Assembly: GCF_000621625.1 (NCBI RefSeq)
Contig: NZ_JHXV01000009.1
Coordinates: 134,999-198,998 of the forward strand
DNA: 64,000 bases
Direction: 5' to 3'
Origin: Crocinitomix catalasitica ATCC 23190
GTDB taxonomy: Bacteria > Bacteroidota > Bacteroidia > Flavobacteriales_D > Crocinitomicaceae
Shown piece by piece: positions 16,177 to 25,800 of this stretch (its first letter is position 1; each line of letters begins with the position of its first letter). The position numbers were made by a program, and so were the translations under genes. The notes below the pieces were generated by a model, which saw only the letters and a program-made list of their open reading frames with translations, searched no databases and was not told the DNA's origin.

Positions 16177-18576
16177 ATTCCTCAACACCTTCCCGCTAGT
16201 AATAATACTTTGCAATCTTTCTAATGTTTTTTTCTTTGTACAAAGATCAAGGAATGCTTTTCGTTCTAGATCCAATAAATACTGTTCATCTACAAGTGTA
16301 AGTTCTGATAAATCTCCGCCTGCTAGAACGAAACCTAATTTCTCAGAAATATATTTATCATGTTCAGAAATATAGTTTCCATGTGCCATAGAATCCGCTC
16401 CAACATAAACTATACCTAATCCTTCTTGTCCGATTACTGTGATATTACGTTCTTTTACGGGTTGTGTATAACCGGCATTAAACAACGACAAGCAAGCTTC
16501 TTTGGCTCTTGTTAATTGATAATCTCGATCGATAACTACCTCATCAATTCCTTTTCTTAAATAACCTAAATCGAATGCCTCATAAGCAGATGTCGAAACT
16601 TTTGCTTGACCAACCGTTAAGAAACTCTCTCTAAACGTATTGATTCGAACATCCCCTTCTCTTAATTCATCAGAGAATCTTTTAGCGAACTCTTTTGTTC
16701 CGCCTCCACCAGGAATAAGTCCAACGCCAAATTCAACTAAGCCCATATATAATTCTGCATGTGCAACAACTTTGTCTGCATGCATCGACATTTCACAGCC
16801 TCCACCTAAAGCCATATTGTGCGGTGCGACAACTACTGGGCAAGCCGAGTGTCGAATACGCATCATAGTATCTTGAAATTGTTTGATCGCAAAATTCAGC
16901 TCATCATACTCTTGCTCAACAGCCATCATAAAAATCAGACCGACATTTGCGCCAGCTGAGAAGTTTTGGCCATTATTCGAAATAACCAAGCCTTTGTAAT
17001 CTTTCTCCGCTAATTCTATTCCTTTATTAATGCCTTGTAAAACACCACCTCCAATTGTATTCATTTTTGTGTGGAATTCAAGATTCAAAATTCCATCTCC
17101 TAAATCAACCAAATGACAATCGTTGTTCTTCCAAACAGTATTGCTGTCTCTTAAATTTTCTAGAATGACTAAATTTTCAGTCCCTGGAACGACTTTATAA
17201 GATTCAGATTTAACATCATAAAAATATCGCACCCCATCTTCTACTTTATAAAAAGATTTAATCCCTTTATCAAGCATGGCTTGAATCCATTTTGCAACAG
17301 AATGATTTTCTGCAGCAATCATCGGTAATGATTTTTCAACACCAACAATATCCCAAGTTTCGAAAGGGCCTAATTCCCATCCAAAACCAGCTCTTAATGC
17401 GTCATCAATCTTATATAATTCATCTGAAATTTCCGGTAGTCTATTCGAAACATAAGCGAACAAGCCACTAAAACTCTTGCGATAAAACTCCCCTGCTCGG
17501 TCTTTATCGCCGAATAGCATTTTAATTCTTGTAGGTAAATCCTCTACTGCCTTAGTTTGCGCAAGAATTGGGAAATTTGCTTTTTCTGTCGATTGATATT
17601 CGAGCGTTTTTAAATTCAGTTCTAAAATTTCTTTTTTACCTTCATTAACAACCTTCTTATAGAAACCTTGTCCTGTTTTTGAACCTAGCCACTTATTATC
17701 AACCATATGATTGATGAATCCTGGCATTTCAAATTTTGCTTTGGCTTCATCCTCTGGACAATTTTCTTTCAGACCATTACCAACGTGAACTAAAGTATCT
17801 AATCCAACCACGTCACAAGTTCTGAATGTCGCTGATTTCGGTCGCCCTAGAACAGGACCGGTTAATTTATCAACTTCAGTGACTGTTAAGCCCATCTCTT
17901 CAACTAAGTGGAATAAAGACATGATAGAATATACACCTACTCTATTTGCAATAAATGCAGGCGTATCTTTACACAATACAGTTTTCTTCCCTAAAAATCT
18001 TGCCCCATAGTGCATAAAGAAATCAACAATACTTTGATCCGTTTTAGGTGTTGGGATAATTTCTAATAAACGCAAGTATCTTGGAGGATTGAAGAAATGT
18101 GTTCCACAAAAATGCTTCTGAAAATCATCACTTCTACCATCCAACATCAAATGAATTGGTATGCCAGAGGTATTAGAAGAAACTAAAGTTCCCGGTGTTC
18201 TATATTTATCTACTTTTTCAAAAATTATTTTCTTGATATCAAGTCGTTCAACAACAACCTCGATAATCCAATCTACATCTTTCACCTTCTCAAAATCATC
18301 ATCAAAATTCCCAGTTTGAATTCTGCCTGCAAATTCCTTTTTATAAAGAGGTGCAGGATTAGATTTTATTGAAGCTGTTAGATAGTCGTTAACCATGCGG
18401 TTTCTAACAACCTTATCTTCTAAAGTTAATCCTTTGGCTTTTTCCTTATCAGATAGTTCACGCGGAACCATATCCAACAATAAAACACTGCAACCTATAT
18501 TAGCGAAATGGCAAGCTATGGCTGAACCCATAACTCCTGACCCTAAAACTGCAACTTTTCTAATCTTTCTATTCAT
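16174..18576 (-). CDS. fadN: 3-hydroxyacyl-CoA dehydrogenase / enoyl-CoA hydratase (FadN-like)
   Basis: An 800-residue bifunctional beta-oxidation enzyme. The N-terminal NAD-binding domain begins VLGSGVMGSAIACHFANIG (GxGxxG), followed by the HCDH C-terminal domains (FCGTHFFNPPRYLRLLEI, DTPAFIANRVGVYS) to about residue 420. A crotonase domain follows (about 470-690) with MALGGGCEMS and EFGVGLIPGGGG, supplying the oxyanion hole and catalytic acid. The dehydrogenase-first order is that of Bacillus FadN, not proteobacterial FadB/FadJ, and the gene order matches fadN-fadA-fadE. It lies 18 bp after the MarR gene. Confidence 0.93.
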   Translation of the reverse strand: MNRKIRKVAVLGSGVMGSAIACHFANIGCSVLLLDMVPRELSDKEKAKGLTLEDKVVRNRMVNDYLTASIKSNPAPLYKKEFAGRIQTGNFDDDFEKVKDVDWIIEVVVERLDIKKIIFEKVDKYRTPGTLVSSNTSGIPIHLMLDGRSDDFQKHFCGTHFFNPPRYLRLLEIIPTPKTDQSIVDFFMHYGARFLGKKTVLCKDTPAFIANRVGVYSIMSLFHLVEEMGLTVTEVDKLTGPVLGRPKSATFRTCDVVGLDTLVHVGNGLKENCPEDEAKAKFEMPGFINHMVDNKWLGSKTGQGFYKKVVNEGKKEILELNLKTLEYQSTEKANFPILAQTKAVEDLPTRIKMLFGDKDRAGEFYRKSFSGLFAYVSNRLPEISDELYKIDDALRAGFGWELGPFETWDIVGVEKSLPMIAAENHSVAKWIQAMLDKGIKSFYKVEDGVRYFYDVKSESYKVVPGTENLVILENLRDSNTVWKNNDCHLVDLGDGILNLEFHTKMNTIGGGVLQGINKGIELAEKDYKGLVISNNGQNFSAGANVGLIFMMAVEQEYDELNFAIKQFQDTMMRIRHSACPVVVAPHNMALGGGCEMSMHADKVVAHAELYMGLVEFGVGLIPGGGGTKEFAKRFSDELREGDVRINTFRESFLTVGQAKVSTSAYEAFDLGYLRKGIDEVVIDRDYQLTRAKEACLSLFNAGYTQPVKERNITVIGQEGLGIVYVGADSMAHGNYISEHDKYISEKLGFVLAGGDLSELTLVDEQYLLDLERKAFLDLCTKKKTLERLQSIITSGKVLRN

Positions 18577-18594
18577 TTTTATTGTCTTTTAATT

Positions 18595-19077
18595 CTAATT
18601 GATTGATCCTGTTTGATTATCCACATTCATTATTGTGCTCGATTTTTTATCATCTAATAAACCTGTCAATACAGTATCTACTTTTTCCATCACCTCAAAA
18701 AACGCTTTTACTTTTGTCTTTGGTAATTCCTTATATAGTTTTTCGTTGAATTCTAATACAACATCACGTGCCACTTTTCTTTTTTGCACCCCTAAAGGTG
18801 TAAGAAAAACTATTGACTTTCTTTTGTCGGTATTTGAACTTTCTCTATAAATAAAACCACGCTCTTCCATATTACGAAGTGTTCTGGATAAACTAGTAGG
18901 CTCCATGCCCATTTTCGGACCTAGCGCTGTACTTGGCGTACCCTCTTTCTCAATATTCAACATAATAAAACCCCAAGAAAATGACATATCATGTTCGGAC
19001 GCAACTTGATTGTAATACCTTGAGATCTTAAACCAATTGTTCCTTACATGGAATTCTATTAATTGTTCTTTATTCAT
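18595..19077 (-). CDS. MarR family transcriptional regulator
   Basis: A 160-residue winged-helix protein. The HTH and wing are visible in GTPSTALGPKMGMEPTSLSR, TLRNMEERGFIYRE and the basic STNTDKRKSIVFLT-like wing (D-x-R-K/R motif), between N- and C-terminal dimerisation helices. It is the first gene of the fad operon, and a perfect 8+8 bp inverted repeat overlaps its predicted promoter, so it probably represses itself and the beta-oxidation genes until an acyl-CoA or related ligand binds. The regulator family is firm; the ligand is inferred from context. Confidence 0.9.
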   Translation of the reverse strand: MNKEQLIEFHVRNNWFKISRYYNQVASEHDMSFSWGFIMLNIEKEGTPSTALGPKMGMEPTSLSRTLRNMEERGFIYRESSNTDKRKSIVFLTPLGVQKRKVARDVVLEFNEKLYKELPKTKVKAFFEVMEKVDTVLTGLLDDKKSSTIMNVDNQTGSIN

Positions 19078-19096
19078 TCTTTCTGAGGTGTTTCTT

Positions 19097-19104
19097 CAAA
19101 TTTA
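19097..19104 (-). promoter_or_regulatory. Promoter -7 box for MarR/fad operon
   Basis: On the minus strand this reads TAAATTTG, an exact match to TAnnTTTG, 19 bp before the MarR ATG. The -33 region would fall at about 19124-19128, inside the inverted repeat described next. Confidence 0.65.
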
Positions 19105-19116
19105 ACGAATATTTTT

Positions 19117-19134
19117 AATTATGCGTGCATAATT
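19117..19134. promoter_or_regulatory. Candidate MarR operator (inverted repeat)
   Basis: AATTATGC-GT-GCATAATT is a perfect inverted repeat with 8-bp arms and a 2-bp spacer. The size and dyad symmetry suit a MarR dimer. It lies 13 bp upstream of the -7 box, over the expected -33 element, so bound repressor would block polymerase. Confidence 0.6.
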
Positions 19135-19275
19135 CTTTTAAAATTTTGTTAAAAATAATTAACAGCCAGAAAACTATAAAATTCTAAAACACGAACGTGT
19201 CAAAATAAGTTTTTGAAAAGATACAAAGAATGTTGTTATGAAAAATGATTCGCGAAGAAAAATAACAATCTCTTA

Positions 19276-22200
19276 TTATTCCTTAATGAGTAATTTAAAA
19301 GCCACATCTTCTGAAGCTTGCAGTCTTATTAGATAAGTACCCGTCAACAAAAGAGATAAATCCATTTGATATTGATCAGTGGAAATATTGCTGACATGAT
19401 TAACTAAGGTTCCGTTAATACTGAAAATATCAATTTGTGTGATTGGGGTGACAGAAGAAATATTGAGCACCCCATTAAAAGGATTGGGATAAACATTAAA
19501 TTCAAAAGAACCTTTCTCATCAATTAAACTCAGATCATTTACAATAAGGGGATCCAAAATAGTGTCTGAAATAACGGAACAATGATTTTCGTCGGTATAA
19601 CTCACCCAATACATTCCATTTCTGTCGACATCTACATAATTTAGAGAATCATTAACTTGGCCTATTAACAAGTCTGATTCTAAATACCACTGATTACCTC
19701 CTGGATAAGAAGAGATCAAATAAAATCCAGACTTCGTAAGCACTGGTCTATCCGGTAAAGGATTCACAAGCACTAAAATTGTATCTGTATTGACACAACC
19801 AAAATCATCCTCACCGAAAACCACATATTCTGTTGTTACCCTTGGATAAGCAGCAGGGTTTAAAATTGCTACATCAGACAAACTACCATCGAATCGCCAA
19901 TTATAAATTGAGGCACCTTCAGCACCCAATATTGTCGTATCATTTTCACAGATTACAAGATCAATTCCTGCACTTATAATCGGGAGAGATTTAACAGAAA
20001 TAATTACAGTATCCTTATTTTTACATAAATTCCCATCCTCACCTGTCACTATAAACTGCGTATTAATAATTGGATCTGCAATTGGATTCGCAATAGCATA
20101 TTCTGACAGTGCTAAATCGTAAACCCATCTATAATTAACAGCTCCAGTCGCCATCAATTCAATTTCATCTCCTATACAAACATAATCATCTAGTCCAGCA
20201 TTCACCAATGGTAATTCGTTTACACTAATTCTTAATGTATCACTATTCGAACAACCATTAATATCTGTCCCCCTAACCACATATTCAGTTTCATCTAAAG
20301 GACTTGCATAAGGATTGAATAAATCTAGCGCAGACAGACCTAAATCGTCTCGCCAAATATAACGATCAACTAAACCTCCTGTAGCGCGCAAACGAATTGA
20401 ATCGAATTTACAAATAGCTAAATCTTCGCCCAAATCGATATGCGGTAAACTAATCGTAGAAACGGTAATTGAATCTATATTTTCACAACCATTCGCATCC
20501 GTTCCAATCACATAATATCTTGTCAAGCTTGTCGGTTTTGCCCAAGGGTTTGGAATATCTATAGCACTCAAAGTCGGTTCAAAAGACCAATTATAAGACT
20601 CACCGCCAGTTGCAGCGAACCTCACAGAATCATTTCTACAAATAGAAACATCCCTTCCTGCATTAATATTGGGCAAGGCGAATATCGAAACAAGAATACT
20701 ATCTACATCCACACAACCAAAACCATTGATCCCTTCAACTATGTAATTTGTTTCTATTGAAGGAAAAGCAAATGGGTCAGCAATAAACCTATCCGAAAGA
20801 TCTGGCTCTTCACTCCACAAATAAACATCAGCTCCGGAAGCACTTATATATGCCGTATCTCCCAGACAAATAGTCAAGTCGTCACTGACAAGAACTTCCG
20901 GTAACGGATTTACAATCACTTCAACAGTAGCCACTCCAAAACATCCAAAACTATCCATCACAGTCAAATCGACAAGCCCTGCAATACTTACAAATGTTGA
21001 AATTGTATCACTACCATTCGTCCAAGCATATGCATCATATTCATCAGTAGTCAATTCAACAGAATCACCAAGACAAACCTCTAGATCATCGTCAAAATAA
21101 ATTGTCGGTACAGGGCTTTCTTTAACCGCAACCATTACCGTATCAATATCTGTGCAACCAGAGAGACTTTCACTACTTACCAAATAAATAGTTTCAGTAT
21201 TTGGCGTTGCTATCATTTCATCGCAAACTTCACAAGACATACTTTCTAAATCTCCAGAGAATACCGACCAAGTAATATTAGTTCCACCAATCGCGCTTAA
21301 TTCGACAGAATTACTTTGGCAGACAAAGGTATCTGCACTTGCGATGGTTTGTAATTGACAATACTTAATTGTACTATAATCTAAATTCGTTCCAGCTCCA
21401 CCATGACTATTCCCTGTAATAAATATATTATCTGTATCATCTAATACTAACTTTACAGCCTGATCACTATTTGAGGAAGGCCCGTCAAAATTCACAACCC
21501 AAAGCTCATCTCCCAAAAGACTATATTTAATCGTTGTAAAATCATTATTAGAACCTGGAATAAAACTATATCCAGTTATATACAAATGTGTTCCGGCAGA
21601 ATTAAGAACAATATCTTTCGGTTCGTCATAGCGCAAATCGGGGGTTGAATAACGAGCTTCCCATAATTCCACCCCAAAAGCATTATATGCTATGGTATAA
21701 AAATCTTCTGCAGTACTTATACTCTTACTTTTCCCAGTGACATAAACATTATCATCACGGTCGACAACAACAGCATTTATCTTATCCAACGATTCACCAT
21801 CACCTGCAAAAAAACGCCTCCACATGAGCGTTCCTGAACTTCCATTCACCTTCATGGTTAAAAAATCTTCTTCATTGATAAGATCTGTAAATCCTTGACC
21901 AGCGAGAATAATATGACCTGATGAGTCTATCGCGATTGCGTTCGGCGTGTCCAATTGGTCAAAACCCGAATCATAAGCATTCGAAAACAATTCGACTCCT
22001 GCAGGACTTAGCTTTACAAGTCTAAAATCAATATATGTATCATCCGAATCGAATTCACTATGTCCTCCAATATAAATATTATCCAAGTCGTCTAATACAA
22101 GAAGTTTGGCATCATCATTCATACCTCCATCCATTACATAGGTCCATTGCAACACGCCATCACTATCATATTTAATCGCAATAAAATCTGAGTTTAAAAC

Positions 22201-22746
22201 AGTTGTTTGTTGAGTACCAACCACGATTATTTCATTGCCAGAATCGATTTTTAAACTCGCTCCAATATCGTAATTCGATGAACCAACATAAATATTCGAC
22301 CAAAGCTCTACTCCTGTAATTCCGTCGTATTTCACGGTAACAATATCCCAATCACTGCCAGAAACATTTCTCGCTCCTGTTATAATCACATTATTATCCT
22401 CGTCCAAAACTAGGTCTCGAACTTCATCAATACCAGCACTACCATAGGTTGAACGCCACAATTCGACACCTTCAGTATCATATTTTACCGTTACTAAATC
22501 GAAACCGCCAATTGAATAAGATGTACCAGTTACGTAAGAATTACCATCGGCATCCAAAACTAAATCTTTTGCCTTGTCAATATATGACCCTGAACCGTTG
22601 AGACGTGATTCCCACTGAACATTAACCTGCCCAAGAGCATTCCAACAATAGAAAAACCCTATTAATGAGACTATTATATATAAATTGAATTTATTTTTCA
22701 ATACCACCACACTATAAATAAATGAAAAAATCGGGTGAAACAACAT
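19276..22746 (-). CDS. Giant T9SS type A cargo protein with SBBP-type and Ig-like repeats
   Basis: Up to 1156 residues. After the signal region come about eight SBBP-like beta-propeller repeats (units like VTGTSYSIGGFDLVTVKYD and GVELW, to about residue 460), then about eight Ig-like repeats of roughly 75-80 residues (each with an IC-x-GD or IC-x-ND start, a YxW strand and a GCxNxDT end), then a type A sorting domain (FEFNVYPNPFNGVLNISS onward). It is probably a large surface or adhesive protein delivered by T9SS. The ATG start gives a double-hydrophobic N-terminus; a TTG at 22701 would give a normal signal peptide (KNKFNLYIIVSLIGFF) and may be the true start. Confidence 0.82.
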   Translation of the reverse strand: MLFHPIFSFIYSVVVLKNKFNLYIIVSLIGFFYCWNALGQVNVQWESRLNGSGSYIDKAKDLVLDADGNSYVTGTSYSIGGFDLVTVKYDTEGVELWRSTYGSAGIDEVRDLVLDEDNNVIITGARNVSGSDWDIVTVKYDGITGVELWSNIYVGSSNYDIGASLKIDSGNEIIVVGTQQTTVLNSDFIAIKYDSDGVLQWTYVMDGGMNDDAKLLVLDDLDNIYIGGHSEFDSDDTYIDFRLVKLSPAGVELFSNAYDSGFDQLDTPNAIAIDSSGHIILAGQGFTDLINEEDFLTMKVNGSSGTLMWRRFFAGDGESLDKINAVVVDRDDNVYVTGKSKSISTAEDFYTIAYNAFGVELWEARYSTPDLRYDEPKDIVLNSAGTHLYITGYSFIPGSNNDFTTIKYSLLGDELWVVNFDGPSSNSDQAVKLVLDDTDNIFITGNSHGGAGTNLDYSTIKYCQLQTIASADTFVCQSNSVELSAIGGTNITWSVFSGDLESMSCEVCDEMIATPNTETIYLVSSESLSGCTDIDTVMVAVKESPVPTIYFDDDLEVCLGDSVELTTDEYDAYAWTNGSDTISTFVSIAGLVDLTVMDSFGCFGVATVEVIVNPLPEVLVSDDLTICLGDTAYISASGADVYLWSEEPDLSDRFIADPFAFPSIETNYIVEGINGFGCVDVDSILVSIFALPNINAGRDVSICRNDSVRFAATGGESYNWSFEPTLSAIDIPNPWAKPTSLTRYYVIGTDANGCENIDSITVSTISLPHIDLGEDLAICKFDSIRLRATGGLVDRYIWRDDLGLSALDLFNPYASPLDETEYVVRGTDINGCSNSDTLRISVNELPLVNAGLDDYVCIGDEIELMATGAVNYRWVYDLALSEYAIANPIADPIINTQFIVTGEDGNLCKNKDTVIISVKSLPIISAGIDLVICENDTTILGAEGASIYNWRFDGSLSDVAILNPAAYPRVTTEYVVFGEDDFGCVNTDTILVLVNPLPDRPVLTKSGFYLISSYPGGNQWYLESDLLIGQVNDSLNYVDVDRNGMYWVSYTDENHCSVISDTILDPLIVNDLSLIDEKGSFEFNVYPNPFNGVLNISSVTPITQIDIFSINGTLVNHVSNISTDQYQMDLSLLLTGTYLIRLQASEDVAFKLLIKE

Positions 22747-22792
22747 TTAATTTCGACGAACCTTTTAAATAGTTAGACGAAGATTATTAATA

Positions 22793-22824
22793 TTTGTTTC
22801 ATCTAGTAAAATTTAATACTTTTG
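22793..22824 (+). promoter_or_regulatory. Bacteroidota-type promoter for the adhesin-porP-porE-like operon
   Basis: TTTG (22793-22796) and TACTTTTG (22817-22824) match the -33 and -7 consensus elements with a 20-bp spacer, within the usual range. The start codon is 45 bp beyond the -7 box. Confidence 0.65.
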
Positions 22825-22869
22825 TACCGAAATGAAAAACATTGTTCCCAGTTCACGTAAAGTAAATGA

Positions 22870-25800
22870 ATGAAACGGATACTTATACTATTTTCGATTA
22901 TCGCTACATTAAATGTACACGCGACACATATTGTAGGTGGTGAATTGAGCTACCAACATCTTGGAGGCTCTTCATATTATATAACTGTAAAACTATATAA
23001 GGATTGTAATCCTGGAGTAGCTAATTTTCCTAATGACGTGGAGGTTGAAGCCATCACTGGATTTGGACTAGACACGCTAGATTTTATAGTGCTACCTAGG
23101 TTAGGCCGTGATACGCTTTCTCCTGAAATAGACACCTGTGCTTTTGACCCAGGTGTTTGTGTTGAAGAAGCTATTTATGGTGGTATTGTTAGCTTACCTC
23201 CAATGGATGGTGGTTATCATCTTTTTTACCAAACTTATGCCAGGAATGGGAGTTTAGTAAATATTGAAGATCCTTTATTGGCCGGTGAAAGCTTCTATGC
23301 TTATGTGCCCGACAATAAAATATTCTTTACAAATTCGAGCCCAGTTTTCTCTGTACCGCCACCTGTTTTTGTCTGTCAAAGCTATGATTTAGCTGTTGAT
23401 TTTTCAGCAACGGATAGCGATGGCGATTCATTGGCTTATTCTTTTTACACACCTTATACAGGTCGAACATTCGATCATCCAGAACATTACGATGCCGATT
23501 TTTATTATCCTACTGTTGATTTAGATGGTACGCCACCTGACAATATTACTTTCCCGGAAGTTGTCTGGGGTCCTGGATTTGATGCAGACAACCCTTTAAA
23601 CGCGATTGGTGGAGTAGGTCTGACGATTAGTAGTGATGGACTTATTTCAGGAACCCCAGAAGCGCTTGGACAATACGTTTTAGGTGTAATGGTTGAAGAA
23701 TATCGTGATGGTGAAAAGATCGGTGAAGTCGTGAGAGATTTTCAATTAAACGTTGTTAGTTGCCCTCCTCCTAATGACGCATTGATTGGTGCTGTTGATG
23801 GTTGTTCAGGATACGACATTACATTTACCAATGAAAGTGGTCTAGGTGCAAGTGATTTCTGGTGGGATTTTGGTACAGGGAATCCGGCCGATACCAGTCT
23901 TTTAGATGAACCAACATTTGATTTCTCTGCCTATGCTCCTGGCATTTTCACAATTACATTAATTGCAGAAAAAGGATCGAGATGTGCAGATACAGCTTAT
24001 TATGAATTAGCCTTATCAATTATTGATGCAGATTTTGAACTACTTGACACTGCTTGTACTTCACAGGTTGTCGAATTTGGGAACAGGTCTACAACATCAG
24101 TGATTACTTCAATAGATTCATATACTTGGGATTTTGGTGATGGAACGACTTCGTATGAAGAAAATCCGAATCATATCTATTCGACACCTGGCGACTATAC
24201 TGTTCAGCTTATAGTCGAATCAGCTTTAGGTTGTATTGATTCTATTTCTAAATCAATTCATATTAAATCTCCTCCTGGTGCTGGAATTCGACCAATTATG
24301 GGTTGTGTAGGATTAGATGTTGATTTCACAAATACAAGTGCTGCCGATGCTGAAAACTTCCATTGGAATTTTGGAACAGGTATAGCAGGTGATACAAGTA
24401 ATGTAGAGAATCCAAGTTTTACATTCCCTGATTATGGAGAATATACTATAACATTAATTACACAACACAATACTCCATGTTCTGACACAGTAACCTACGT
24501 TTTAAAAGTTTCAAATGCTACTGCTGATTTTGTTGCTTCTGATACTACTTGTGCTGACATCTTAATTAGCTTCGAAGATTTATCAACGTCAAATAACGGA
24601 TCAATAAATTCGTGGGAATGGAATTTTGGTGATGAATCATTCTCAACTGATGAAAATCCTACGCATGGATATACAGAACCAGGTGATTATACCGTTCAAT
24701 TAGTTGTCTTGTCTGATATTGGTTGTACAGATACAATTACAAAAGAAATTCATATTGACGAAGTCCCTACCCCTGCTTTTGAAACAAGCGACTTATGTGA
24801 TGGGTTAGCTGTTGATTTTACGAATTTAAGTTCTGGTGATGCAACTACTTTTTGGTGGGATTTTGGAACAGGTGATATTGCCGACACCAGTATCGTTGAA
24901 AACCCAAGTTTCACATATGGAAGTTATGGTAGTTACACGGTAACACTTACTGTTCAAAAAGGATCTGATTGTGAAAGTTCAACAAGTATTGAAATAACAG
25001 TATCTGAATTAGTTGCAGCTGCAGATTTCGCTGACACTGTTTGTATCGGATCATTGGTAGAATTTACGGACTTATCGAGCACTGCTGATGGAACTGTGAT
25101 AGACACATGGGAATGGAATATTGGTGATTTGATTCGTTCAGAATTAGAAAATCCAAGTATCCTTTTTGAAACAAGTGGCGATTTTGACATTGAGTTTATT
25201 GTAACAAATTCTGTTGGTTGTACTGATACATTAAATGGTAATCTTTATGTGCAAGCTGCTCCAATGGCATCTGCAGGAATTGATACAGCTGTTTGTGTAG
25301 GTGATCCTTCGTATGATTTGGAAGGTGAGATCTTTAATGCTGAATCTGGTTTCTGGACTGGCATGGGAGGTGTATTCACGCCTAGCAATACAGACTTAAA
25401 CGCAACTTATTTTCCAACATTAGATGAATTAGTAGATGGAGTGACTACCTTATTCTTAACAACTGTAGGTAACGGTTATTGTGAGGCTCACGTTGACACA
25501 ATCCATATTAGATACTTAGGTACTCCTGATGTAATTGCTATGGAAGATATCAGTCTTTGTAATGATTCTCTATTTGTTAATATTGAAGCTACTTTAGCTT
25601 TTGATAGCAATACAACATGGACAAGTTCTGGGGATGGAACATTTGATGATGCTGAAGATTTATTGACAACTTACCATTTCGGTCCAGATGACATTACCAA
25701 TGGCGAAGTAATTCTATTTATAGATACATATAATTTTTCAGGTTGTCCTAATGATGTGGATAGCATTACAATTACGATAAATACACCTCCATCAATGGAT

